Shown here: positions 51,142 to 59,838 of the stretch, piece after piece | How the letters are laid out: each line of letters opens with the position of its first letter | How positions within the stretch are numbered: the stretch's first letter is position 1 | Assembly (NCBI GenBank): GCA_012103505.1 | Contig: WLWP01000001.1 | Location: 1,798,001 to 1,862,000, forward strand | Direction of reading: 5' to 3' | Source of the DNA: Pseudomonadales bacterium | GTDB taxonomy: Bacteria > Pseudomonadota > Gammaproteobacteria > Pseudomonadales > Azotimanducaceae | Length of the DNA: 64,000 bases | Translations under genes and position numbers: made by a program | The notes under the pieces: generated by a model | The model's input: only the letters and a program-made list of their open reading frames with translations | Told to the model about the DNA's origin: nothing | Database searches by the model: none

Positions 51142-51915
51142 CTACAAGTCCACATCGACGCCGACCGGGCAGTGATCAGAGGCGCTGATGTCAGGCCAAA
51201 TGAAGGCATCACGAACCTTCTTGTCTGCCGATGCTGAGGCCAGGACATAATCTATCCGCCACCCCACGTTGTTCTCTTTCGCACCGCCAAATTGGCGCCA
51301 CCAGGAATAGTGCCCCACTTCTTCAGGGTGTCGTGCACGAAAAGTATCCACCCAACCCGCATCCAACCATCGCGTGATCTCATCCCGCTCCTCAGGTAGA
51401 AAGCCACTCGACTTCTTGTTCGTTTTCGGCCGTGCCAGGTCTATTTCTTCATGTGCTGTGTTGTAGTCACCTGCCACAAACACCGGACCAGATTTCTTCA
51501 GCTGCTCAATCTTTTCGAACACCGCCCGATAGAATCCAAGTTTGTACGGCACCCGGCTATTGTCCCGTTCTTTGCCATTGCCTTTCGGAAAGTAAACTGA
51601 GGCGACACTCATGCGCCCAAACTTAACAAGGATGAATCGCCCTTCTGCGTCGTACTCTTCAATGCCGAGGTGGGTCACAACCTTGGTCGGGGCTTCCTTA
51701 CTGTAAATTGCGACACCGCTATAGCCTGGCCGTTGCGCAGGAAAGAAGTGACTATGCCAACCCTTGGGCGTCCGAACCTCAGGCTCCAGCTGTTCGGGAA
51801 AGGCTCTGACTTCTTGTAGACAAACTATATCTGCTGCACTTTGTTTCAGAACATCTAGATAGCCTTTTTTAGCGCAGGCTCTGAGTCCATTAACATTCCA
51901 ACTCACGATTCTCAT
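51142..51915 (-). CDS. xthA: Exodeoxyribonuclease III
   Basis: Apurinic/apyrimidinic endonuclease and 3' exonuclease for base-excision repair. 257 residues from ATG 51915 (GAGGAG 8 bp upstream); the frame overlaps the zinc peptidase gene further up. Metal and catalytic residues: Asn in 'SWNVNGLRA', Glu in 'VCLQEVR', 'VYFPKGN', Asp/Asn in 'VAGDYNTAHEEIDL' and Asp-His in 'SASDHCPVGV'. All are intact. It stands downstream of the zinc peptidase with a 20-bp gap, possibly co-transcribed. Confidence 0.95.
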   Translation of the reverse strand: MRIVSWNVNGLRACAKKGYLDVLKQSAADIVCLQEVRAFPEQLEPEVRTPKGWHSHFFPAQRPGYSGVAIYSKEAPTKVVTHLGIEEYDAEGRFILVKFGRMSVASVYFPKGNGKERDNSRVPYKLGFYRAVFEKIEQLKKSGPVFVAGDYNTAHEEIDLARPKTNKKSSGFLPEERDEITRWLDAGWVDTFRARHPEEVGHYSWWRQFGGAKENNVGWRIDYVLASASADKKVRDAFIWPDISASDHCPVGVDVDL

Positions 51916-51934
51916 CAACAGAACTCCTCTATCA

Positions 51935-52618
51935 TCATCTGCGTAGCAACATCGCTGCCCACCGGGCAAGATTTAACACATCCGCCAACGCAGCGGCGAC
52001 ATAAGTCATCGCTGCTGCGCGAAGAATTTTCTGCACGATAACTTCCTCTCCAGGCGCGATGTATTTACCTTCTCGTAGTACAGGCAGAGCTTTGCCGAAG
52101 CTTGCATCTAACTCAGTGGGCAGCGTCACGAGATGCACCAGCATGCGCACCACCAAGCCGCTTAACCCCAAAAAAACTAAAAACGAAAATGGCACAGGAT
52201 GGCGCGTAACAAGCCCAACAATTGGCGCTGCCCAAATCATGCCACCGGACACTCGAGCGATCATATTTGCCACGGGCACAAGTGATGTACGCATTTGTAG
52301 GCGGCGATCGTTCGTATGATGCTGAATTGCATGACCGACTTCGTGCGCTGCAACTGCCACGGCTGTGAGTGATCTACCGCTAAAGTTGGCCGGACTGAGC
52401 CGAACCATTTTCTCCGCAGGGTCATAGTGATCACCGATTTCTGAAGCCTCTACACCTGCCTCTATCGAAAACTTCTCAAGCAAATGTTGGGCAAGCTCGC
52501 CGCCGGTACCCGGCATGCCTTCGATTTCCTCGCTATGAGATTGCATCACCCAGCGCACCCACAGCATTGGGCCGAAGACCACCACAACGATAACTATGAT
52601 TAATATGAGCCAACCCAT
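51935..52618 (-). CDS. Membrane zinc metallopeptidase (YugP-like)
   Basis: A 227-residue membrane protein with an N-terminal helix (residues 1-20), the zinc motif HEVGH at about 93-97 ('AVAAHEVGHAIQHHTND') and two more helical hairpins ('ARVSGGMIWAAPIVGL', 'FSFLVFLGLSGLVVRMLVHLVTLP'). This is the DUF2265/YugP type of intramembrane-associated peptidase. Target unknown. The active-site Glu and both His are present. Confidence 0.9.
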   Translation of the reverse strand: MGWLILIIVIVVVVFGPMLWVRWVMQSHSEEIEGMPGTGGELAQHLLEKFSIEAGVEASEIGDHYDPAEKMVRLSPANFSGRSLTAVAVAAHEVGHAIQHHTNDRRLQMRTSLVPVANMIARVSGGMIWAAPIVGLVTRHPVPFSFLVFLGLSGLVVRMLVHLVTLPTELDASFGKALPVLREGKYIAPGEEVIVQKILRAAAMTYVAAALADVLNLARWAAMLLRR

Positions 52619-52702
52619 CGCAACATTGTACCTGCTACGACTCCAACTAGAGCAGCAATAGGCTAAAATACAGCGTAGAGCACATTTACCTGGGAGGGAA
52701 CT

Positions 52703-53419
52703 ATGGAACTTTGGACGGCTGCCACGCCCAATGGCTGGAAGGTCACGATCATGTTCGAAGAGCTGATTGAGGCCGGGATCGAACTACCCGATTTCAAGAT
52801 CCGGACAATTAACCTTAGTAAGGGTGAGCAGTTTACCGACGAGTACACAAAACACTGTCCCAACGCAAAAATCCCTGTCCTCATCGATGGCGACACCAGC
52901 GTGATGGAAAGCTGCGCGATCCTGCAGTATCTCGGCGATAAATATCAGACCAGCCTTCTACCTGAAGGCGAAGGCCGCTGGCAGACCCTGCAGTGGCTCT
53001 ATTGGCAGGCTGCCAACGTGGGACCGGTGTTTGGCAACAAGCTGAGCTACACGCGATACATGGATGATGTGGACCCAGCCAAGAAGGAACACCCGTTAAC
53101 GCGCTTTGGTGGGGAAGCACTACGTTTGGTTGGAGTCTTAGATCGACAGCTTGCAGGTCGTGACTATGTCTGCGGAGAGGATTTGACCATTGCAGACATT
53201 GCTTTATATCCCTGGATCAGGGGATACAAGTGGAGCAAGGTTGACATAACGCCCTACGAAAATGTCTTCAATTGGGTCAGCAGAGTCCGTGCGCGGCCAG
53301 CGGTTGAACGCGGTCTAGCCTACGGCGTACCCAAGGGCGAGATCGATCAATGGTCTGCTGAACGCAAAGCGCAATACCGCAAAGGTGGTGCTAGCATCGC
53401 GGCGAACCCGGCGGAATAG
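52703..53419 (+). CDS. Glutathione S-transferase (YfcG/Nu-type)
   Basis: A 238-residue GST with GGAGGG before ATG 52703. 'LWTAATPNGWKVTIMFEEL' is the TxNxxK start of the Nu-class (YfcG, YghU) with disulfide-reductase activity on glutathione; 'CPNAKIPVLIDGDTSVMESCAILQYLGD' carries the cis-Pro and Glu-Ser; the C-domain 'DYVCGEDLTIADIALYPWI' follows. Third GST in the window. Convergent with the flavin protein at 53468, separated by a terminator hairpin. Confidence 0.93.
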   Translation: MELWTAATPNGWKVTIMFEELIEAGIELPDFKIRTINLSKGEQFTDEYTKHCPNAKIPVLIDGDTSVMESCAILQYLGDKYQTSLLPEGEGRWQTLQWLYWQAANVGPVFGNKLSYTRYMDDVDPAKKEHPLTRFGGEALRLVGVLDRQLAGRDYVCGEDLTIADIALYPWIRGYKWSKVDITPYENVFNWVSRVRARPAVERGLAYGVPKGEIDQWSAERKAQYRKGGASIAANPAE

Positions 53420-53431
53420 TATTAGTCATAA

Positions 53432-53464
53432 AGAGAGGCAACTACTGTCGCCTCTCTCTATTTT
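53432..53464. terminator. Bidirectional intrinsic terminator
   Basis: AGAGAGGC (53432-53439) and GCCTCTCT (53450-53457) with a 10-base loop, followed by CTATTTT on the plus side and flanked by A residues on the other. It serves the GST (+) and the convergent flavin protein (-). Confidence 0.7.
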
Positions 53465-53467
53465 AAG

Positions 53468-54058
53468 CTAGCGAGGGTCTAAGCCTTTTTCAGCCCGTTC
53501 TTGATTCATACGCACAGCATCACTTTCTTGACGGTCACCGAGTTCTGATTCTTCGATCGTGCCCGCCATGTGCCGAGCCGCCATGCCACTGTTGTACATG
53601 ATTTTCTTCACAGGGGTCACAACAAGGACCGTTCGCAATGGCGAATCTAAGAAATCTACCCAATACGCTTCGCCTTCGGGGTTGTCGGGATTGAGTTTCT
53701 TTGCCAACAGACGATAAAAGCCCTGCTTTGTTTCATCATCGTCGAAAAACTCGCCAGTCCCCTTGAATGTGATCGCACCTTGCGGAAGCTCTGGGTTCTC
53801 TGCGCCATATCCTTGGGAGCTCACGTTGACCGATACTCTATTGTCCCGCTTGATTGCGCGCGTGCGGTGACGATGGCTTGCGAAAGTGATCCAGATTTTA
53901 CCTTCATGCCAAACAAACGCGTGGGTAACACCAACGGGCCAGCCATCTTTAGTTCCCCACATCAAGACACACTCACCAGAGCGCGCCATGAGCGTATCAA
54001 TTTCTTCATCAGTGAACGGATAGATCGAAACAACTTCGTGATCGGTGGTTTGAACCAT
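53468..54058 (-). CDS. Pyridoxamine 5'-phosphate oxidase-fold protein
   Basis: A 196-residue split-barrel flavoprotein-like protein. 'YPFTDEEIDTLMARSGECVLMWGTKDGWPVGVTHAFVWHEGKIWITFASHRHRTRAIKRD' covers the first two strands and the FMN/F420 pocket. It belongs to the broad PNPOx-like family, in which both FMN and F420 use occurs; no diagnostic PdxH C-terminus is present. It is probably a reductase or heme-related protein; no specific reaction is assigned. Confidence 0.82.
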   Translation of the reverse strand: MVQTTDHEVVSIYPFTDEEIDTLMARSGECVLMWGTKDGWPVGVTHAFVWHEGKIWITFASHRHRTRAIKRDNRVSVNVSSQGYGAENPELPQGAITFKGTGEFFDDDETKQGFYRLLAKKLNPDNPEGEAYWVDFLDSPLRTVLVVTPVKKIMYNSGMAARHMAGTIEESELGDRQESDAVRMNQERAEKGLDPR

Positions 54059-54560
54059 GTTCTTCCTGGAATCCTATTTCTTAAAGGCAGCGGAGATTAA
54101 AGGAAACAGGTGCGAGACGGAAGTCGGGTTTGGGTCGGATCGGACGAAAAATGCTGGGACCCCAGATTTCTCTAGACCCCCTACAGAAAACTGAATATAC
54201 CCAGCAGTGCACCGACAAGCGGTGCAACGTGCGGTGATAAGCACCAGTCACCCAATCTCCAACAACTATCGAGAGGGTAAAAACCGGGCGATGAGCTGAC
54301 TGGTGCTTTATGACGACGCTCGCTCCAGCGTAACCACAAAACTCGTTGATAGAGCGTCCTCTCCCAGGATACTCAGCCCAACATCCAGCCTTTTGCTCGA
54401 AGGTGTTCTCTCCGCTTCCTCCGAATGCAGTAGTTAACTACACTCAAACGCAGAAAACAACTCAACTCGAGCAGCCCCACTCGCGTTGGCTCTAGACCGT
54501 ATACATATATACATATATATATTTAAGCAGGTTTCATCATTACAGAGAGGATCAGCAGCC
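54059..54560. other. 502-bp noncoding region with structured repeats
   Basis: No credible gene. It holds a 6-bp hairpin GCACCG/CGGTGC near 54209-54225, a 12-bp perfect inverted repeat AAGCACCAGTCA / TGACTGGTGCTT (54239-54250 and 54297-54308), a small ACGCT/AGCGT hairpin near 54316-54331, the C-rich motif at 54402-54422, the palindrome GTAGTTAACTAC (54430-54441) and an alternating TATA/CATA stretch (54498-54524). Confidence 0.55.
54239..54308. repeat. 12-bp perfect inverted repeat with 46-bp loop
   Basis: AAGCACCAGTCA at 54239-54250 and its exact complement TGACTGGTGCTT at 54297-54308, in a region without genes. It could close an RNA domain or be a recombination or protein site. The loop has no further obvious helix. 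Confidence 0.65.
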
Positions 54561-55493
54561 ATGCCTATGGATCTGACCACTTATCAAGCCCTACAACTTG
54601 ACCAACCAACGCCCGCGGAAGTTAACGGCCGTTCAAATAACGACATTCTCGCAGCCCTCAAACATCCATCTGATGAAGGCTATGAGCCTTGCGCTGAGTC
54701 CCACGTCATCACAGACGTCACCAAGGGCAGTTTCGAGAAAATTCGCGGCTGGACTGACAGCACGATCTATCCCGAAACCAGTCGCGACATTGCCACCTAC
54801 CTGCCACCAAACTATGAGGGGCAAGAACTCCGAATACTCATTTGCAACGATGGCGCAGGTTATTCGGCTCTCTCAGGTCCCGTTCGTGTCACCCACGTCC
54901 TAGACAACCTTCTGGCGCGCGGAGAGATCGCGCCTACTGCAGCAATCTTCGTAAATCCTGGGCAGCCAGAATTTGATATTGAAATTTCACCAACCCCGTC
55001 ATACACGCCGGAAGCCACCCAAAGGAGTATTGAATACGATTCTCTGACACCCACCTACGGGGAGTTTCTGTTTAACGAAATCCTGCCTCTGGTGGCTGCA
55101 GAGACTGGCGCGAATTTTAGTTCAGATCCTGAACATCGAACCGTGTGCGGCATATCAAGCGGTGGTATCTGCGCATTTAGTGTGGCGTGGTTTCATCCAG
55201 AGCAATGTCAACGGGTTATCAGCCACTGCGGGTCATTTACCAACATTCGTGGCGGTCACAATTATCCATACCTCGTCCGATCCACTGCTCGTAAACCGCT
55301 ACGTGTTTACCTGCAAAGCGGCGAACATGATGGGCAGACTATTTTCGGCGATTGGTCCAGCGCCAATCAGGCCATGGCCAAGGCGTTTGATTACGCGGGA
55401 TACGACTATCAGTTCGACTATGGCGTTGGCGGACATACCCTACGGCATGGCGGGTCAGTTTTTGCGGACACACTACGTTGGTTATGGCGCTAG
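54561..55493 (+). CDS. Alpha/beta-hydrolase, enterochelin-esterase-like
   Basis: A 310-residue esterase from ATG 54561 (54567 is also possible). N-terminal accessory strands then the esterase D/Fes core: 'RDIATYLPPNYEGQELRILICNDGAGY', nucleophile Ser in 'RTVCGISSGGICAFSVAW' (GxSxG), acid residue in 'LQSGEHDGQTIFGDW' and His in 'YGVGGHTLRHGGSVFADTLRWLW'. All triad positions are present. It may hydrolyse a siderophore-like or phenolic ester. No siderophore genes are nearby. Confidence 0.9.
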   Translation: MPMDLTTYQALQLDQPTPAEVNGRSNNDILAALKHPSDEGYEPCAESHVITDVTKGSFEKIRGWTDSTIYPETSRDIATYLPPNYEGQELRILICNDGAGYSALSGPVRVTHVLDNLLARGEIAPTAAIFVNPGQPEFDIEISPTPSYTPEATQRSIEYDSLTPTYGEFLFNEILPLVAAETGANFSSDPEHRTVCGISSGGICAFSVAWFHPEQCQRVISHCGSFTNIRGGHNYPYLVRSTARKPLRVYLQSGEHDGQTIFGDWSSANQAMAKAFDYAGYDYQFDYGVGGHTLRHGGSVFADTLRWLWR

Positions 55494-55503
55494 CTTGGCA
55501 GAT

Positions 55504-56730
55504 CTAGGAGTCTAGATACTTGGTGAGATCGAGCGTGAGATCCTCACAGTCGTCCTTGGCGCCAACAATGAAGCTCGACTTGCGTCGGCGTAAAAATGTC
55601 AGTCCGAGCACATATAATCCCGGTTGAATGACACCGCCCTCATGCTTGAGTCGGCCTTTGCGATCCAAAATTCCGTCGACTTCGAGCCAGGATAAGTCTG
55701 GTTTAAAGCCGGTAGCCCAGACGATCGAAGCGAACTGACTAACATTCTTCAGCAGCGGCGGTGTCTCCGGTACTCGCGTAGCATCGTATCGATGTGAACT
55801 AGAAAACTCGCTGTCTCGGCCTCCCTCCGTTACCCACTCATCGATGCTGTTGAGTAATCGATTCATTTTGAGATCAGCCAGTTTGCAATTGTTTTTAAGC
55901 GAGCCTGAGAATTGAATATTGGGATCGTTAAAGCCTGCGCATCTTCCCACAAGTTCCACACTGGCATCCGTCAGTGAATTCAAATCAAGGGAGGTACCAC
56001 TGTCGTTACCGATAATCTGCGGAGACGGCACCCGGCGTGCACGCTGGAGGTCATCAATCTCAAGCCAAGTCTCATTCAGCAGACCGGTCTCTGCCAACCA
56101 CCATTGGATATCCCTACCCCGATAGGTACGCGGCATACGCACATGCTCACCGACAGAAATAGTCACTGGCCGACCCGCGGCGTGTATTTCTGCCGCAAGC
56201 TGTATCCCGGTTGCGGAAGCACCCACCATGAGCACAGGCCCATCCGGCAGGTCTTCAGGAGATCTATAATCCAAGGGTGAATAGGTCCGTATGCTGTTTC
56301 GTAGAGCGCTATCAATTGGCGGTATCCAAGGCAAGCGACTCGCACCGTGCGCAAGCACTACAGCCAATGACCGCCATTCACCTTTTTCAGTTTCTACGCA
56401 GTATTGATGCCCGCTGTGAGACAGCTTTGTTACAGCACAATCCTCAATAACAGGTGCATCGACGAACTCCGCATAGTCTTCGATTCGATCAGCGAGCTCA
56501 CTGGCGGTCATAAAGCCATCCGGATCATCGCCAGTATAAGGTCGATCTCTAAATCCGTTTTGCCAATTCGGCGTCAACAGACGTAAGGAATCCCAACGTT
56601 CTTCGCGCCAGCTATGCGCTATGCGTCCACGCTCGAGCACAACATGAGGAATGCCGCGATCTTTCAGGCATGAGCTCATTGTGAGGCCAGAGTGACCAGC
56701 CCCGATGACGATTACTGTCGTCTGTTGGAT
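55504..56730 (-). CDS. Flavin-containing monooxygenase (FAD/NADPH oxidoreductase)
   Basis: A flavoprotein monooxygenase-like enzyme of about 408 residues if it starts at 56730. The FAD loop 'VIVIGAGHSGLTMSSCLKDRG' is partly upstream of the first ATG (56679). The frame has no ATG, GTG or TTG before the glycine motif; it begins with TAATC at the OsmC stop, where the usual junction would be TAATG, so ATC at 56730 is the likely start or a base error. 'ERGRIAHSWREERWDSLRLLTPNW' and 'GPVLMVGASATGIQLAAEI' (NADPH loop) are typical of FMO/Baeyer-Villiger-type enzymes. Confidence 0.82.
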   Translation of the reverse strand: MQQTTVIVIGAGHSGLTMSSCLKDRGIPHVVLERGRIAHSWREERWDSLRLLTPNWQNGFRDRPYTGDDPDGFMTASELADRIEDYAEFVDAPVIEDCAVTKLSHSGHQYCVETEKGEWRSLAVVLAHGASRLPWIPPIDSALRNSIRTYSPLDYRSPEDLPDGPVLMVGASATGIQLAAEIHAAGRPVTISVGEHVRMPRTYRGRDIQWWLAETGLLNETWLEIDDLQRARRVPSPQIIGNDSGTSLDLNSLTDASVELVGRCAGFNDPNIQFSGSLKNNCKLADLKMNRLLNSIDEWVTEGGRDSEFSSSHRYDATRVPETPPLLKNVSQFASIVWATGFKPDLSWLEVDGILDRKGRLKHEGGVIQPGLYVLGLTFLRRRKSSFIVGAKDDCEDLTLDLTKYLDS

Positions 56731-57284
56731 TACTTAACTTCCACACTGACATTTGTGGGATTGGTGAGAATGTCATAGACCGCAGAACGTTTTTGCGACT
56801 GGGCGACCAACGCCTCGATGTCTTCTTGGCTGGCATCGGCATCAATGTCGAAGGTGACCTTGATATTCTCAAAGCCGTTACGGACATCTGAATCTCCGCC
56901 TAAGATGCCAAGAATGTCCATTTCACCTTCGAGTTTGGCTTCGACGGACTTCAACTGTATGTCCCGATTTTGCGCGACGGAAGCCACACCCGCGGTCAGA
57001 CAGGACGCCAATCCGACGAGCACATATTCAACTGGTGTCGCCCCATTGTCCTCGGCAGCGAAGACCTCAGGATGATCGACGTCAAAATTGAACTCTGTTT
57101 TGTGATTTTGTTCGCCACCAAGTCCGTGGTAACCCTTCACGCTACTTTTACTGTGCGTGCCGTTTATCCACTTGCAGCTTGCTCGCCAGTTGAATTTAGC
57201 GCCTTCTGGACTTTCGTTTAACGCATCACGAGCGGCTAATAGAGCACCAACGTTAACACCATTGTTCACATTCGAATCACTCAT
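56730..57284 (-). CDS. OsmC-family protein
   Basis: A 184-residue OsmC/Ohr-fold protein. 'HKTEFNFDVDHPEVFAAEDNGATPVEYVLVGLASCLTAGVASVAQNRD' contains the reactive Cys of the first conserved site; the second peroxidatic Cys is not evident, so it resembles OsmC-like proteins of uncertain peroxidase activity. The preceding 'KWINGTHSKSSVKGYHGLGGEQ' covers the N-terminal strands. The stop overlaps the proposed start of the FMO gene, giving an operon. Confidence 0.9.
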   Translation of the reverse strand: MSDSNVNNGVNVGALLAARDALNESPEGAKFNWRASCKWINGTHSKSSVKGYHGLGGEQNHKTEFNFDVDHPEVFAAEDNGATPVEYVLVGLASCLTAGVASVAQNRDIQLKSVEAKLEGEMDILGILGGDSDVRNGFENIKVTFDIDADASQEDIEALVAQSQKRSAVYDILTNPTNVSVEVK

Positions 57285-57398
57285 CCTAATTCCTCATCTG
57301 GCGAGATTTTTGGGATCGGCAATTCTACAGAACGATTCGGCATGATCAACTTTGATGGCTCGTCAACAACTCATCCAGATTCACCCAAGGGGTGGGTT

Positions 57399-58673
57399 TT
57401 AATCAACAATTGCCTGATAGACAGCCGTGCGCAGCTCTCTACGTATAGGGTAGGTCGATGACGGTATAAGTTGCGTGAAGAAGACAACAAACAAATCCTC
57501 TTCGGGGTCGATCCAGAAGAATGTGCTCGCAGCACCACCCCAGTGGTGTTCCCCAGGCGAAGTGATGATGTGTGCCTCAACAGGATCAATCACTACAGCA
57601 AAACCAAGCCCAAAGCCGATACCATCGTAGCTCGTTTCACTCCAAACCGGTTGCCCCATAGCCGCCATATCTTGGTTGTCAGGCAAATGGTTGAGACGCA
57701 TGTACTCAACAGTCTTACAGCCGAGTAACCGAGTACCATCAAGCTCTCCGCCATTTAGCAGCATCTGACAAAAACGACCGTAGTCACCGATCGAACCAGT
57801 TAGACCACCACCACCAGAGTGGAGTTCCGTCTCACTGAGATACCGACTCTCCAGCGACGATTCTTGCAGCTTCAAACCGCTCCGTTCCTCAGTTTGTGCA
57901 GAATTGTTCTGTCCCGTTTTGGCGACATTTGCCATATTCGCACCGGACAGAGGCGAATAAAGGGCCGCAAAGCGAGGGTGATTCTCTTCGACGACATGAA
58001 ATCCTGTGTCGTGCATGGCGAGCGGAGCGAAGATGTTCTCGCAAAAGTACAGCGCAAGAGAGTCGCCGGACCAAATTTCCACCAAACGCCCCAACACGTC
58101 ACTAGAAACACTGTAGTTCCACTGACTTCCGGGCTGACAGATCAAGGGTACCGCTGCGAGTTTTTTGACGACCTCAGCCAGTGTTCCTGTGTCACTCGAG
58201 AACTCGAGCTTCTGCTCCCGATACTCTGCATCCACAGGATTTGTCTGCATAAAGCCGTACGTCAGTCCAGACGTATGTGTCATTAAGTGCCGTACCGTGA
58301 TGGGTGTCGCCTGCGGCTCAACATTTTCAAGCGCGCCGCCTTTCCACACTGGGGTGTCCGCAAATTCGGGGATATATTTTGCTATAGGATCATCCAACTG
58401 GAAGGCCCCACGCTCGTAGAGCTGCATCGCTGCGACGGTGGTTATGGCCTTGGTCATGGAGAACATGCGCACAATCGTGTCTTCGCTAAACGATTTCCCA
58501 AGCTCCTGATCTGCTTCGCCAACCGCCTCTGAGAAGACAATTTGTCCGCGTCGACCGATCAGTACACTGCAGCCAGCAAGCCGACCACCGTCCACCTGCT
58601 CTTGCAACCACTGACTTACACGCTCAAGACGCTCGCCACTCAATCCAACTGACTCTGGATTCACCAGTCCCAT
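57399..58673 (-). CDS. Class C beta-lactamase-like serine hydrolase
   Basis: A 424-residue cytoplasmic EstB-like hydrolase (no signal peptide). SxxK in 'RMFSMTKAITTVAAMQLYERG', Tyr motif in 'WNYSVSSDVLGRLVEIWSG' and C-terminal 'GEHHWGGAASTFFWIDPEEDLFVVFFTQ'. It parallels the proteins at 36330 and 42167, which share 'FSMTK/YSMTK' and 'WGGAA' wording, so the window holds three paralogues. Downstream of the MDR gene on the same strand (about 40 bp). Confidence 0.9.
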   Translation of the reverse strand: MGLVNPESVGLSGERLERVSQWLQEQVDGGRLAGCSVLIGRRGQIVFSEAVGEADQELGKSFSEDTIVRMFSMTKAITTVAAMQLYERGAFQLDDPIAKYIPEFADTPVWKGGALENVEPQATPITVRHLMTHTSGLTYGFMQTNPVDAEYREQKLEFSSDTGTLAEVVKKLAAVPLICQPGSQWNYSVSSDVLGRLVEIWSGDSLALYFCENIFAPLAMHDTGFHVVEENHPRFAALYSPLSGANMANVAKTGQNNSAQTEERSGLKLQESSLESRYLSETELHSGGGGLTGSIGDYGRFCQMLLNGGELDGTRLLGCKTVEYMRLNHLPDNQDMAAMGQPVWSETSYDGIGFGLGFAVVIDPVEAHIITSPGEHHWGGAASTFFWIDPEEDLFVVFFTQLIPSSTYPIRRELRTAVYQAIVD

Positions 58674-58714
58674 AAATTCTCCTTTCCTAGCCTCGTTCTT
58701 TTACTTGTTAGCTG

Positions 58715-59743
58715 CTACTCACTATCAGCAACGACGATTGTTTTGCCAAAGTTACCGCCTTGTAGCATCGCCATAAACGCTTCTGGAGCGCGCTCGAGAC
58801 CTTCCCAAAGATCCTCTTTATAGGTGACAAGATTATCTTGGACGTAACCACCCATCTCAGCCAAGAAGGCATCCTGGTATTCGTCGACAAAGTTACCCAC
58901 AAATAGATTATGTATGGCGACATTGTGCTGGGCAAAAGTCTCAGCCCCCAGTTCATCCCAAACTTGCCGCGCATCTGAGCCATCCTCGTTGCCATATTGA
59001 GAAATCATGCCGCAAACCGTAATGCGCGAATTTTTGTTCAGTAGCGGGAGTACACCTGCATAGACTTTGCCGCCAACATTCTCAAAGTACACATCACAGC
59101 CGTCAGGACATGCGCTACGTAGTTGTTCAGAAAAGTCTTCGTCCAGATGCGAGACACACGCGTCGAAGCCGAGTTCATCGCAAACGAAATCGCACTTTTC
59201 AGCCTTACCGGCTATTCCGACTACCCGCGCGCCGCGGAGTTTCGCAAGCTGCCCCGCCACCTGCCCAACGCCACCTGATGCCGCGGACACCACGACGGTT
59301 TCGCCCTTTTGCGGCTCACACTGCACGATCATTCCGGAGTACGCTGTGAGGCCGAGCATACCCATAATGCCGATCGCGGTAGATAGTGGCGCGAGTTCGG
59401 GATCAAGCTTGCGCGGATGCATGTAGTTGAAATGACTAACCCCCTCTCCGGTGAGTCCAAAACGCTGCCAGCCATTAGTACCAAAGACGTAGTCACCTTC
59501 TTCGAAGCTCACATGTCGAGACGCAACAACCTGAGCGACAGTTCGGCCGTGACACACATCACCCGGCTGTTCGACCCCACCTCGTCTTCGGCCCCACTGA
59601 TACGGATCCATCGAGATGTAAATGGTCCGACTTAACGCTTGACCCGCTTGCGGCTCGAGCCGCGCCTCCTCTGACCACGCGAAATCCTCCGCGACCGGCC
59701 ATCCACCTGGCGGTTTGCGCGCAAGGCGCCAAAGCTTATTCAT
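58715..59743 (-). CDS. NADPH-dependent MDR reductase (CurA/PTGR-like)
   Basis: A 342-residue medium-chain reductase of the leukotriene B4/curcumin reductase group. 'RPPGGWPVAEDFAWSEEARLEP' and 'RTIYISMDPYQWGRR' are the N-terminal marks; the cofactor loop is 'VSAASGGVGQVAGQLAKLRGARVVG', and 'NSRITVCGMISQYGNEDG' follows. No zinc ligands are present, as expected. It reduces alpha,beta-unsaturated carbonyls, which fits the detoxification theme. Confidence 0.92.
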   Translation of the reverse strand: MNKLWRLARKPPGGWPVAEDFAWSEEARLEPQAGQALSRTIYISMDPYQWGRRRGGVEQPGDVCHGRTVAQVVASRHVSFEEGDYVFGTNGWQRFGLTGEGVSHFNYMHPRKLDPELAPLSTAIGIMGMLGLTAYSGMIVQCEPQKGETVVVSAASGGVGQVAGQLAKLRGARVVGIAGKAEKCDFVCDELGFDACVSHLDEDFSEQLRSACPDGCDVYFENVGGKVYAGVLPLLNKNSRITVCGMISQYGNEDGSDARQVWDELGAETFAQHNVAIHNLFVGNFVDEYQDAFLAEMGGYVQDNLVTYKEDLWEGLERAPEAFMAMLQGGNFGKTIVVADSE

Positions 59744-59838
59744 TCCCTCTCCCTATACGCAGCTACGTGCATCTCAATCAGTTGTCGGTTGTGACTTTAC
59801 TCGACTGAGGTAGGATCTCCACCAGTAGGAGAGAAGAA

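Noticed and set aside
54239..54308. Possible integron attC site
   Set aside because: No RYYYAAC/GTTRRRY core ends, no integrase and no cassette-like genes nearby.
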